DNA of 64,000 nt from Kitasatospora sp. NBC_01246 (GTDB taxonomy: Bacteria; Actinomycetota; Actinomycetes; Streptomycetales; Streptomycetaceae), in NCBI RefSeq assembly GCF_036226505.1, contig NZ_CP108484.1:3286001-3350000 (forward strand), read 5' to 3'. Below are positions 43,883 to 51,726 of the stretch, one piece after another (position 1 is the first letter of the stretch; every line of letters begins with the position of its first letter). Position numbers and translations under genes: made by a program. Under the pieces are notes generated by a model. That model did no database searches and was not told the DNA's origin. It saw nothing but the letters and a program-made list of their open reading frames with translations.

Positions 43883-45064
43883 CAGCTCCCGCTCCAGCGG
43901 CGTCCGGAACCGCGGCGTCACCCGCACCTGGCCCAACCAGCCCGCCAACCGCGCCGCCTCCACCTCGACCGCCGCCCGCGCCTCGGCCCCGGCATCCGCC
44001 AGGAACCGCCACACCAGCTCACCGTCGGGGCGCTGCGCCCAGCCGCCGACCACCCGGCCGCACCACCAGAGCGTCGGCCCGGCGTTGCCCGCCCGGTCGA
44101 ACAGCGCCGGCACGTCCTCAGGCCGCAGGTACCAGTCCCGCCCGCGCCAGCCCATCACCGTCGGATCCAGCGCCGGCAGCAGCGCCGCCCACGGCTCCGG
44201 CTCCGCCACCGGCCCGTCGTCCCCCGGCAGCACCAGGCCCGCCACCGCGCCGGCCAGCACCACCTCCACCGCGCCGACGTCCCCCAGCGCCCTGCGGGTG
44301 TCCCCCAGCGTCCAGCCCGTCCACCACTTCACGTCCTCGACCGTCCCCGGACCGTACGCCGCCAGCCAGCGCCGGACCACCTCGGCCTTCGCCTCCCGCA
44401 CCGGCACGTCCGGCCACTGCGGCACCGGCGCCCACGGATAGCTGCTGCTCAGCCACGAACCTCGCGGCCGGGAGCGCCGCACGTGCCCGTCCGAGGCCAG
44501 CAGCCGCAGCAGCCGGCTGCCCACGCTCTGCCGGGCCTCGTACGGCTTGCCCTGCGCCATCAGCATCGTCTCGCGCAACGCCGTTACGTCCTCGGCGAGT
44601 TCGGACGTCGTCGCCTCGCCCCGCACGGCCAGCGCCGCCAGCACGGCCCGCTCCGTCGCGGCCAGCCGCGGCTCGTCCCACCCCTCGGCGAACTCCCGCA
44701 GGTGCTTCACCAGCGTGGCCCGCTCCTTGACCGCGATCGCCCGCGCCGCCGCGGAGCTGACGTACGGGGCGAACTCCTCCGTCACCGCGAAGAGGGTGCG
44801 CCGCATCGACAGCAGCTTCACCAGCGAGACGTCCTCGTACAGCGCCCGCTCGACCTCCGCCGCCGAGGGCTCCGCCAGCCGAGCACAGGCCGACAGGTAG
44901 ACCGTCGCCGCGTCCGTGGCGTGCAGCCCGACGACCGCGTCCGCCACCTCCTCCACCCGCGCCGCCCGCTCGGCCCGCGCCAGCAGGTGCCGCCGCCCGA
45001 CCCGGGCCCGGCGCTGGTCGTCACCGATCGAAGGCACTCCGCCCGAAGGCACACCGCTGCTCAT
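43874..45064 (-). CDS. Winged-helix DNA-binding protein (HTH_42/AlkZ superfamily)
   Basis: Protein of 396 residues with tandem winged helices. RHLLARAERAARVEEVADAV, MRRTLFAVTEEFAPYV and GWAQRPDGELVWRFLADAG match the HTH_42 family, which includes the DNA glycosylases AlkZ and YcaQ. The position of their catalytic QxQ motif reads GLHATD here (about 46-51), so this belongs to a different subgroup whose activity is not established. ATG 45064 is used; no operon partner is seen. Confidence 0.83.
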   Translation of the reverse strand: MSSGVPSGGVPSIGDDQRRARVGRRHLLARAERAARVEEVADAVVGLHATDAATVYLSACARLAEPSAAEVERALYEDVSLVKLLSMRRTLFAVTEEFAPYVSSAAARAIAVKERATLVKHLREFAEGWDEPRLAATERAVLAALAVRGEATTSELAEDVTALRETMLMAQGKPYEARQSVGSRLLRLLASDGHVRRSRPRGSWLSSSYPWAPVPQWPDVPVREAKAEVVRRWLAAYGPGTVEDVKWWTGWTLGDTRRALGDVGAVEVVLAGAVAGLVLPGDDGPVAEPEPWAALLPALDPTVMGWRGRDWYLRPEDVPALFDRAGNAGPTLWWCGRVVGGWAQRPDGELVWRFLADAGAEARAAVEVEAARLAGWLGQVRVTPRFRTPLERELVS

Positions 45065-45178
45065 GCCCGGACCCTACTGCCGGCCCCCGACAACCGCCCG
45101 GACACGGCGCTGCGGGCCGCCGCGCCCTCGGCGCGCCGACCCGCCCGGAAAGCCCTCACGGGGTGCCCGCCCGGGTCC

Positions 45179-45574
45179 TCAGAGGTACAGCCCGGTCGAG
45201 CCCTCCGCGTCGCCGAAGCGCATCGCGGCCACCGCGTGCAGGTCCCGCTCGCGCAGCAGCACGTAGGTGGCGCCGCGGACCTCGACCTCCAGCTTGTCCT
45301 CCGGGTCGTACAGCACGCGGTCACCGGGCTCCACCGAGCGGACGCTCTGGCCCACCGCGACGGCCTCGGCCCAGGTGCACCGCTTGCTGAGCTCCGCGGT
45401 GGCCGGGATGAGGATGCCGCCGGTCGAGCGGCGCTCGCCCTCGCTGCCCTCGGTCTTCACCAGGACGCGGTCGTGCAGCATCTTGATCGGCAGCTTCTCG
45501 CCCAGCCGGTCGTGGCGCGGCGGGTCCTGCTCGGGGGAGGTGGTCCGCTGGGTCGGTTCGTCGTTCGTACTCAC
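45179..45574 (-). CDS. GroES/Cpn10-like co-chaperonin homologue
   Basis: Protein of 131 residues. A disordered N-terminal stretch of about 28 residues precedes the Cpn10 fold: IKMLHDRVLVKTEGSEGERRST, GGILIPATA, VEPGDRVLYDPEDKLEVEV and YVLLRERDLHAV. The mobile loop is present (STGGILIP). It is a divergent paralogue, since the true groES is normally next to groEL, which is absent here. GTG 45574 is the start. Confidence 0.85.
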   Translation of the reverse strand: MSTNDEPTQRTTSPEQDPPRHDRLGEKLPIKMLHDRVLVKTEGSEGERRSTGGILIPATAELSKRCTWAEAVAVGQSVRSVEPGDRVLYDPEDKLEVEVRGATYVLLRERDLHAVAAMRFGDAEGSTGLYL

Positions 45575-45629
45575 GACCCCGAAGGTACCGCTCCGCGGCG
45601 CCCCGCGTGACCCCGGACCGGCATCCGGC

Positions 45630-45655
45630 GGGCCGGGTGCGGTGGCACCCGGCCC
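45630..45655 (-). terminator. Terminator after DUF3618 gene
   Basis: GGGCCGGGTGC-type arms (45630-45640 with 45645-45655) form a perfect stem around a GGTG loop. It lies between the DUF3618 and GroES-like genes. Confidence 0.65.
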
Positions 45656-45671
45656 GGCAGGACCCCGCCCC

Positions 45672-46022
45672 TCAGCCCTTGCGGCGCTTGCGGGCCGAGG
45701 CGACCAGCAGCACCAGGCCCACGCCGACCAGCGCGGCGGGCACGATCCGCTCCTTGCGCGGCTGCCCCTTCTCGTCCACGAACTGCGCCCTGGCCTGCTC
45801 GACCAGCCCGCTGGCCGCCACGTACACCCGGCCGGCCTTCTCCTCCACGGAGGCCACGGCCTTCGCCTTGACCTGGGCCGTGATGGTGCTCGGGTGGACG
45901 CGCATGGCGAGCTCGTCCAGGGTCGCGGCCAGCTGGGTGCGGGTGCGGGTGATGTCCGCCTCGATCTGAGCCGTCGTCCGCGCCGACTTGTCCTTCGTGC
46001 TCGCCTCGCCCACTCGGGCCAC
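45672..46022 (-). CDS. DUF3618 domain protein
   Basis: Protein of 116 residues. The family segment TAQIEADITRTRTQLAATLDELAMRVHP is followed by an amphipathic region and a C-terminal helix (VPAALVGVGLVLLVAS) with a basic end. It is probably membrane-attached; the role is unknown. GTG 46022 is the start. It is divergent from bcp. Confidence 0.85.
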   Translation of the reverse strand: MARVGEASTKDKSARTTAQIEADITRTRTQLAATLDELAMRVHPSTITAQVKAKAVASVEEKAGRVYVAASGLVEQARAQFVDEKGQPRKERIVPAALVGVGLVLLVASARKRRKG

Positions 46023-46156
46023 CCCAATTCACTGATGTTGTCCTGTGCGACTGACCCAGTTTGTCAGCTGCCGCCCCGGCCCGCGCGGCCCCACCCACCA
46101 TCGGAGGTAAGTTGACCGTGGTACGACCACCCGTCCACGCACCAGGAGAGTCCCCC

Positions 46157-46633
46157 GTGAGTGAGCGTCTCCAGCCCGGCGACACCGCACCCGCCTTCAG
46201 CCTGTCCGACGCCGACGGCAACCAGGTGTCCCTCGCCGGCCACCTCGGCCGGAAGGTGATCGTCTACTTCTACCCCGCCGCGCTCACCCCCGGCTGCACG
46301 AAGCAGGCCTGCGACTTCACCGACAACCTGGAGGTCTTCGCGGGCGCCGGGTACGACGTCATCGGCATCTCGCCGGACAAGCCGGAGAAGCTGGGCAAGT
46401 TCCGCGAGGCCGAGGACCTCAAGGTCACCCTGCTCTCCGACCCGGAGAAGAAGGTGCTGGAGGCCTACGGCGCGTTCGGCGAGAAGAAGCTGTACGGCAA
46501 GACCGTCACCGGTGTGATCCGCTCGACCGTGATCGTCGACGAGCACGGCAAGGTCGAGCACGCCCTGTACAACGTCAAGGCCACCGGTCACGTCGCCAAG
46601 CTGCTGCGCGACCTCAAGGTCGAGGCGGCCTGA
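46157..46633 (+). CDS. bcp: Thioredoxin-dependent thiol peroxidase (Bcp family)
   Basis: Atypical 2-Cys peroxiredoxin of 158 residues reducing hydroperoxides. TPGCTKQACDF carries the peroxidatic Cys47 and resolving Cys52, five residues apart. IVYFYPAA and RSTVIVDEHG are further family segments. GTG 46157 has AGGAGAG 6 bp upstream. It is monocistronic. Confidence 0.95.
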   Translation: MSERLQPGDTAPAFSLSDADGNQVSLAGHLGRKVIVYFYPAALTPGCTKQACDFTDNLEVFAGAGYDVIGISPDKPEKLGKFREAEDLKVTLLSDPEKKVLEAYGAFGEKKLYGKTVTGVIRSTVIVDEHGKVEHALYNVKATGHVAKLLRDLKVEAA

Positions 46634-46661
46634 CGGCCGCCCCCGCGGGGGCGGAAACGAA

Positions 46662-46702
46662 GCGGTGGCGGCGCACCCCCCGACCGGGTGCACCGCCACC
46701 GC
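46662..46702. terminator. Bidirectional terminator between bcp and chitinase genes
   Basis: The 17-nt arms (46662-46678 with 46686-46702) are complementary except for one mismatch. The hairpin lies between the convergent bcp and chitinase genes. Confidence 0.78.
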
Positions 46703-46742
46703 GTCTCTCACCTCAGCGAGCCACGCTCATCGGATCGACCGA

Positions 46743-49238
46743 TCAGCAGGCCCCGAGGTCGCTCCAGACACCCCACGAGCCACTGGCACTGGGGTCGTCG
46801 CCCTTGGTCCACCACTTGTTCTGGTAGTAGTGCCCCTTCCAGGACACCTTGGTGGTGGACGCGTAGGTGGTGCCCGCGTCCCAGCCCGGCGCGCCCGTGC
46901 AGGCACCCGAGGTCGGCGTCACCGTGGGCGTCACGGTCGGCGTGACGGTCGGCGTCACCGTGGGCGTGACCGTCGGGGTCACCGTGGGCGTCACGGTCGG
47001 CGTGACCGTGGGCGTCACGGTCGGGGTGACCGTCGGCGTCGCGGTCGGCGTCGCGGTGCCGCCGCCCGTGCTGCCGCGGGTCAGGTCGCCCTTCAGGCCG
47101 TACAGCGTGCCGGCGACGTTGACCGTCCAGTTCGACGGCGTCGAGACCGGCAGGTAGTAGACGAAGTCCAGGTCCACCGAAGCGCCCGGCGCCAGCGACT
47201 GCCAGCCCGGCAGCTTCACCGAGACGCGGTTGTAGGTGCCCTTGAGGCCGCCCACGTTGCCCGGACCGGGGTTGTCCTGCTTGATGACGGTCAGCCCGAA
47301 CCCGGACTGGTCCTTGGCGTTGCCCGGGGCCGAGTTGCTGTAGTCGAACTGGAACTCGGTCCCGCCCGGCAGGGTCAGCGTCGAGTTGTTGACGATGTGG
47401 ATCTTCGGGTTGATCGGGTAGTTCGAGTCGCCCAGCGCGAAGTTGGTGAACGACACGTCGACCGGCAGGGTCTGCTGCGGCAGCGCGATCGTCGAGCGGG
47501 TCGCGTTGTACGGCGAGGCCGCCTTGAACTTGTCGTACATCAGCGAGGTCAGCGTCGAGCCGGGCACGTACTGGCCCTTGCCGCCGTTGGCCGCCGCGTC
47601 CCACCTGTAGTCGCCCGCGAGCTCCCAGATCATCGCGCCGCCGGCGCCCTGGTTGACGATGTAGTCCGCCTTGGCGGCCACCGACTGCTCGTCCTCGGTG
47701 GAGAGGAACACCTTCTTGGTGTCGTTCCACAGCCACGGCGCCACCAGGGTGGAGCTGTAGTTGCGGGTGTAGGTGCCCTGCAGGGCGGTGTCGGTCACGC
47801 CGTACTTGGAGAGGTAGTCGGGCACGATGCCCTTCTCCAGGTTCTTCGCGTGCCACATCGGGTTCGAGCCCGCCGGGGACTCCTTGCCAGCGTCGTCCTT
47901 GTCGTTCCAGATGTTGTCGATGCCGACCGCGCCGTCACCGCACGAGGTCAGCCCGGCGCCCACCGGGCAGGTGGTCGCGGACGCGGTGCCCCAGAGGCCG
48001 TTGGTCCCGCCGGTGACGTTCTTGAACCCGCGGGTGTAGTACGGCAGGCCGACGTTGATCCGGCCGCCCGGCATCGAGCCGCGGAAGTAGTGGTACGACC
48101 AGTCGGCGTTCAGGTAGCCGATGCCGCCGTACTGGCCAGTGCCGTACACGTTGGCCGCCGCCAGCTCGCCGTCCTTGCCGTCGTCGAACAGCGAGGCGTT
48201 CGGGCCGACGTACTTGTTCCAGGCGCCGTGCAGGTCGTACGACATGATGTTGACGTAGTCCAGGTACTGCGCGATCTGGAAGGTCTCCATGCCGCGCAGC
48301 AGGTAACCGGACGACGGGGCCGCGACCGAGAGCAGGTAGTGCTTGCCGTCGGCGGCGCCGGCCCGGTCCAGCTTCTCGCGCAGCGTCTTCATCAGCGCCG
48401 CGTAGCCCTTGGCCAGCGAGGCCCGCTTGCCGTTGGCGAGCTGCCAGTCCAGCGGGTTGCCCGCGTCCTTCATCGAGGTCGGGTACTCGTAGTCGACGTC
48501 GACGCCGTTGAAGCCGTACTTCTTGATGAAGTCGACCGAGGAGTTGGCGAAGGCGTCGATGCCCGCCTGGTTGACGCTGCCGTCCGGGTTGACCGTCAAC
48601 GAGTAGAAGCCGCCGGAGTTGACGCGCTTGCCGTCGTCGCCGAAGTACCCGCCGGTCTCGGTCCAGCCGCCCACCGAGATCATGGTCTTGACGTTCGGGT
48701 GCTGCTTCTTGAACTTCGTCAGCAGGTTGAAGTGGCCCTTGTAGGGCAGCGACGGGTCCAGCTCGGCGCCGGGCACGCCCGGGAAGGAGATCCCGGTCGC
48801 CTCGTTCTTGTCGTTGTCGGTGCCGACCGAGATCTTGTTGTCGCTGCCGACGTGCCCGAACGCGTAGTTCAGGTGGGTGACCTTGTCCCAGGGGATGTCG
48901 CTCACCAGGTAGGGCGGGGTCCCGTCCTTGCCGGTACGCCAGCCGGTGAAGTAGCCGATGACGCGGCGCTGGTGGTCCGCGCCCATCTTCTCGCGGCCCT
49001 CGGTGTCGTAGACGCTGCAGTACGGGACGTCCACCCCGGGCGTCTGGTACATGCCGTCCGGCCGACAGGCCGCGTTGTCGACGGTGGCGGACGCCTGCGA
49101 GGGCGCCGCACCCAGCGTCGCCATCAGCAGGCCGGCCAGGCCGGCGACCGCCAGCGAGGCCATGCCCGCCCGGGCGGCCGGGTTCTTGGAATGCCGGGCA
49201 GCGGTGGGACGCCGCTCGGCCGTGCTTCGGATCAACAC
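46743..49238 (-). CDS. Secreted GH18 chitinase with C-terminal CBM5/12
   Basis: Exo-enzyme of 831 residues. The signal peptide ends near APSQASA. The GH18 barrel follows, with KTMISVGGWTETGG and the catalytic motif GFNGVDVDYEYP (Glu near 247), in which the first Asp of DxxDxDxE is Asn. A beta-rich module (about 590-720) follows, then a TPTV-repeat linker (about 728-773) and a CBM5/12 chitin-binding domain with WKGHYYQNKWWTKGDDP. GTG 49238 has GGAGG 5 bp upstream. Direct repeats at the promoter predict DasR/chitin control. Confidence 0.93.
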   Translation of the reverse strand: MLIRSTAERRPTAARHSKNPAARAGMASLAVAGLAGLLMATLGAAPSQASATVDNAACRPDGMYQTPGVDVPYCSVYDTEGREKMGADHQRRVIGYFTGWRTGKDGTPPYLVSDIPWDKVTHLNYAFGHVGSDNKISVGTDNDKNEATGISFPGVPGAELDPSLPYKGHFNLLTKFKKQHPNVKTMISVGGWTETGGYFGDDGKRVNSGGFYSLTVNPDGSVNQAGIDAFANSSVDFIKKYGFNGVDVDYEYPTSMKDAGNPLDWQLANGKRASLAKGYAALMKTLREKLDRAGAADGKHYLLSVAAPSSGYLLRGMETFQIAQYLDYVNIMSYDLHGAWNKYVGPNASLFDDGKDGELAAANVYGTGQYGGIGYLNADWSYHYFRGSMPGGRINVGLPYYTRGFKNVTGGTNGLWGTASATTCPVGAGLTSCGDGAVGIDNIWNDKDDAGKESPAGSNPMWHAKNLEKGIVPDYLSKYGVTDTALQGTYTRNYSSTLVAPWLWNDTKKVFLSTEDEQSVAAKADYIVNQGAGGAMIWELAGDYRWDAAANGGKGQYVPGSTLTSLMYDKFKAASPYNATRSTIALPQQTLPVDVSFTNFALGDSNYPINPKIHIVNNSTLTLPGGTEFQFDYSNSAPGNAKDQSGFGLTVIKQDNPGPGNVGGLKGTYNRVSVKLPGWQSLAPGASVDLDFVYYLPVSTPSNWTVNVAGTLYGLKGDLTRGSTGGGTATPTATPTVTPTVTPTVTPTVTPTVTPTVTPTVTPTVTPTVTPTVTPTSGACTGAPGWDAGTTYASTTKVSWKGHYYQNKWWTKGDDPSASGSWGVWSDLGAC
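46917..47055. repeat. 12-bp tandem repeat encoding TPTV linker
   Basis: About ten degenerate 12-bp units encode a Thr-Pro-Thr-Val linker between the chitinase modules. The amino acid repeat is nearly perfect, while the codons alternate. Confidence 0.92.
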
Positions 49239-49318
49239 TCGGTCCTCCGGGAGAGAGTGTCGGCGCATGCCTGTGGGGGAGCACGCACGTGGGGGAATGC
49301 AGATTGGCGCTGAAGCTA

Positions 49319-49355
49319 TGTGGTCTGAACCACAAAGGTCAATAGGTCTGTACCA
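49319..49355 (-). promoter_or_regulatory. Chitinase promoter with DasR-like direct repeats
   Basis: On the minus strand TGGTACAGACCT and TGGTTCAGACCA form 12-bp direct repeats separated by 11 bp. TTGACC lies between them as -35 and TAGCTT follows 18 bp later as -10. The repeats match the DasR site core TGGTCTAGACCA in 9-10 of 12 positions, and this layout is classic for Streptomyces chitinase promoters. Confidence 0.78.
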
Positions 49356-49406
49356 ATTGGTAATCAAATCCCCAACAACACCGGTCGAACGGCCGATACC
49401 CGTCGG

Positions 49407-50009
49407 TCAGCCGTCCGCATGCCGACGACTGTGCCGGGCCACCCGGACCCGCGTCCCACAGGCCGTCGAACACCACGCCCGACGCGCGTGCCGCTGCAGG
49501 AAGAACAGGATGCAGCCCGGCGCCGGACAGGCCCGCACCAGCTCCCGCCGATCCCCCGTCAGCAACTCCACCGCCGCCTGCGCCACCCGCCCCAGCAGCA
49601 CTGCCCCACGCTCCCCCGCGGCCGTCCGGTGGACCCCCCGCGCGGCCGCCCCCGGCCCCAGCTCCACCCACCCCGGCGCCGCCCGCACCGCCGCGTTCAC
49701 CACCGCCACCTCCGCCGCCCCCGCCGGCTCACCCGCCACCACCGCCGTCAGCACCGCCCGCAGGGCCCCGCGCAGCTCCAGGAACGCCGCCAGCTCCGCC
49801 GGCCCCGGCGACCCGGCCGGGACGCTCGCCAGATCCAGCTCGACGGCGTGCCGGTCCACCCAGACCGCCAGGTCCGACGGCTCCACCAGAACGTCCACCA
49901 GATGCCCGCGCAGACCACCCCGCACGAAGGTGCTGTTCACCAGATCCAGCGCGAGATGCTCACCGCCGACCGGCATCTCGTCCACCGCGCCACGCTCCAC
50001 CATGCCCAT
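49407..50009 (-). CDS. CGNR zinc finger regulator
   Basis: Protein of about 200 residues. The ABATE-like N-terminal domain (GGEHLALDLVNSTFVRGG) is followed by the C-terminal zinc finger CPAPGCILFFLQRHARRAWC...CGTR, with CGTR in place of CGNR. It is a putative stress-linked transcription regulator. Start ATG 50009 is uncertain, with 50003 as alternative. It is divergent from a HPP membrane protein across two matching inverted repeats that it may bind. Confidence 0.85.
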   Translation of the reverse strand: MGMVERGAVDEMPVGGEHLALDLVNSTFVRGGLRGHLVDVLVEPSDLAVWVDRHAVELDLASVPAGSPGPAELAAFLELRGALRAVLTAVVAGEPAGAAEVAVVNAAVRAAPGWVELGPGAAARGVHRTAAGERGAVLLGRVAQAAVELLTGDRRELVRACPAPGCILFFLQRHARRAWCSTACGTRVRVARHSRRHADG

Positions 50010-50011
50010 GC

Positions 50012-50085
50012 CTAACGGTAACGCCACTTGCCACCGGTTAGCCAAAGCCCGCAGACTAACGCTTGCCTGCCGTCTCAAGCGTTAG
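50012..50085. promoter_or_regulatory. Twin operators CTAAC-N20-GTTAG
   Basis: Two inverted repeats of identical geometry (50012-50041 and 50056-50085, 30 bp each) lie 44 bp apart. The second has perfect 10-bp arms, CTAACGCTTG and CAAGCGTTAG. They fill the short divergent region between the CGNR and HPP genes. Confidence 0.65.
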
Positions 50086-50099
50086 GAAATGCCTTCGCC

Positions 50100-50585
50100 A
50101 TGCCCCTTTCCAGCCAAGCCCCCGCCCGACCCGCCCCCACCGCCGTCCTCACCTCCACCGCCACCGCCGTCACCGCCCTGCTCACCCTCGCCGCCCTCGG
50201 CACCCTCACCCGCCAACCCCTCCTCATCCCCCCGCTCGCCGCCTCCATGGCCCTCATCGCCGGCGCCCCCGCCCTCCCCCTCGCCCAACCCCGCAGCGTC
50301 ATCGGCGGCCAACTCGTCTCCGCCCTCACCGGCTACGCCGTCCTCGCCGCCACCACCCCCGCCTACTGGTCCGCCGCCCTCGCCGGCGGCCTCGCCCTCG
50401 GCGCCATGACCCTCGCCCGCACCCCCCACTCCCCCGCGGCCGCCACCGCCGTCATCGTCACCCTCACCGCCCCCGACCCGACCCGCTTCCTCCCCCTCCT
50501 GCTCCTCGCCACCCTGCTGCTCACCGCCACCGGCCTCGCCGCCGCCCGCCTCACCCGCCGCACCTACCCGACGTACTGGTGGTGA
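50100..50585 (+). CDS. HPP family membrane protein
   Basis: Protein of 161 residues with four to five helices and the HPP motif region RQPLLIPPLAASMALIAGAP and QPRSVIGGQLVSALTGY. Some HPP proteins carry nitrite; the function here is unknown. ATG 50100 is used, with a weak AGGAA upstream. Third codon positions are almost all C, giving an extreme C-rich strand. Confidence 0.8.
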   Translation: MPLSSQAPARPAPTAVLTSTATAVTALLTLAALGTLTRQPLLIPPLAASMALIAGAPALPLAQPRSVIGGQLVSALTGYAVLAATTPAYWSAALAGGLALGAMTLARTPHSPAAATAVIVTLTAPDPTRFLPLLLLATLLLTATGLAAARLTRRTYPTYWW

Positions 50586-50660
50586 CCCCGTAACCACCCC
50601 GCCCCCCACTCGTTCGCCCCCACGGGGGACGGGCGCACACAGGCCCGAAGGGGGACGACC

Positions 50661-51521
50661 ATGCCGGTCAAGTACACCCGTGAGCTGCTGGCCTCACTCG
50701 CCGCCGAGTCGACCAGCGTGAACGACATGATGCGCAGGCTCGGCGTGCCGATGGCGGGCGGCACCCACAGCTACCTCAGCAAGCGGCTGCGGCACTACGG
50801 GATCGACACCACGCACTTCAACGAGGGCCGCCCCGACTACGGGCGCCGCCGCTACCCGCGCGAAATCCTGGCCGAAGCCGCGGCCCACAGCGACAGCATC
50901 AACGCGATGATGGCCCACCTCGGCGTCACTCCGTACGACAGCCTCTACTCGTACCTGAAGCGGCGCTTGGTCGAATTCGGCATCGACACCACCCACTTCA
51001 CCTTCAGGGGCGACGGCCGCGACAGGGTCGGGGCCGTCGCCAAGGGCGCGCTGGAACACGCCGTGGCAGAACACCGCAGCCTCCGCGGCGTGATCCTCGC
51101 CCTGGGGATGGTCGACTGCGGCAGCTCCCGGACGCTGCTGCGGGAGAGCATCGCGTTCCACCGCCTCGACACCTCCCACTTCACCGGTCGGGCCCACAAC
51201 AAGGGCCGGAAGACCGGACCGCGACGCACGCCCGAGGACCTGCTCGTCCGACGCCCGCCGGGGAGTCAGCGAGTTCCGGGCGACCGCCTGCGGGCGATGC
51301 TCGTGCACATCGGGCACCCCGACGTCTGCGAGATGTGCGGCGCCCCGCCGACCTGGCTCGGACACCCCATGACCCTGGAGGTCGACCACATCAACGGCGA
51401 CTGGCTCGACAACAGGCGGGACAACCTCCGCCTGCTCTGCCCCAACTGTCACTCCATCACGCCGACCTACTGCGGCCGGAACAGGAACCGGGACACGCCG
51501 CCGGAGGCTGCCGCCGCGTAG
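50661..51521 (+). CDS. HNH endonuclease with three N-terminal repeats
   Basis: Protein of 286 residues. Three repeats of about 50-70 residues (from about 5, 68 and 128) each end in a (I/L)DT(T/S)HF motif and look like small HTH modules with an MMRRLGV-type helix. The C-terminal HNH domain has CEMCG, LEVDHINGDWLDNRRDNLRLL and CPNCHSIT, with the zinc cysteines intact. Such genes occur in phages and actinomycete chromosomes; the target is unknown. It lies directly upstream of the tRNA-Leu gene. Confidence 0.88.
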   Translation: MPVKYTRELLASLAAESTSVNDMMRRLGVPMAGGTHSYLSKRLRHYGIDTTHFNEGRPDYGRRRYPREILAEAAAHSDSINAMMAHLGVTPYDSLYSYLKRRLVEFGIDTTHFTFRGDGRDRVGAVAKGALEHAVAEHRSLRGVILALGMVDCGSSRTLLRESIAFHRLDTSHFTGRAHNKGRKTGPRRTPEDLLVRRPPGSQRVPGDRLRAMLVHIGHPDVCEMCGAPPTWLGHPMTLEVDHINGDWLDNRRDNLRLLCPNCHSITPTYCGRNRNRDTPPEAAAA

Positions 51522-51585
51522 GAGGACCCACCACCGGAAAAGGTGCGGCCTGCTGGACGGGGAGCCGGTAGGCTGGACCTGGCAT

Positions 51586-51660
51586 GCGCCCGTACTCCAG
51601 CTGGCTAGAGAGATACGGTTTAGGTCCGTAGTGTCGTGGGTTCGAGTCCCACCGGGCGTA
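51586..51660 (+). tRNA. tRNA-Leu (anticodon TAG), atypical class I form
   Basis: The acceptor GCGCCCG/CGGGCGT, the anticodon stem TACGG/CCGTA with loop TTTAGGT and the T arm GTGGG/CCCAC all pair. The anticodon is TAG with G37, which reads leucine CUA. The variable region is only five nucleotides (GTGTC), whereas normal tRNA-Leu has a long variable arm. The D stem has one mismatch. CCA is not encoded. Charging identity is therefore uncertain. Confidence 0.85.
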
Positions 51661-51669
51661 CCCAGCGAA

Positions 51670-51708
51670 ACGGCCCTCTCCCCTTCGAATCGAAGGCGAG
51701 AGGGCCGT
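51670..51708. terminator. Terminator between tRNA-Leu and rdgB
   Basis: ACGGCCCTCTC (51670-51680) pairs with GAGAGGGCCGT (51698-51708); the inner CCTTCG/CGAAGG extends the stem. It serves both convergent transcripts. Confidence 0.85.
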
Positions 51709-51726
51709 CGTCGTTCCCGCGGCTTC

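Noticed and set aside
46917-47055. Tandem repeat in the chitinase gene as a variable regulatory element
   Set aside because: It encodes an ordinary TPTV linker between catalytic and chitin-binding modules, common in secreted actinomycete hydrolases.
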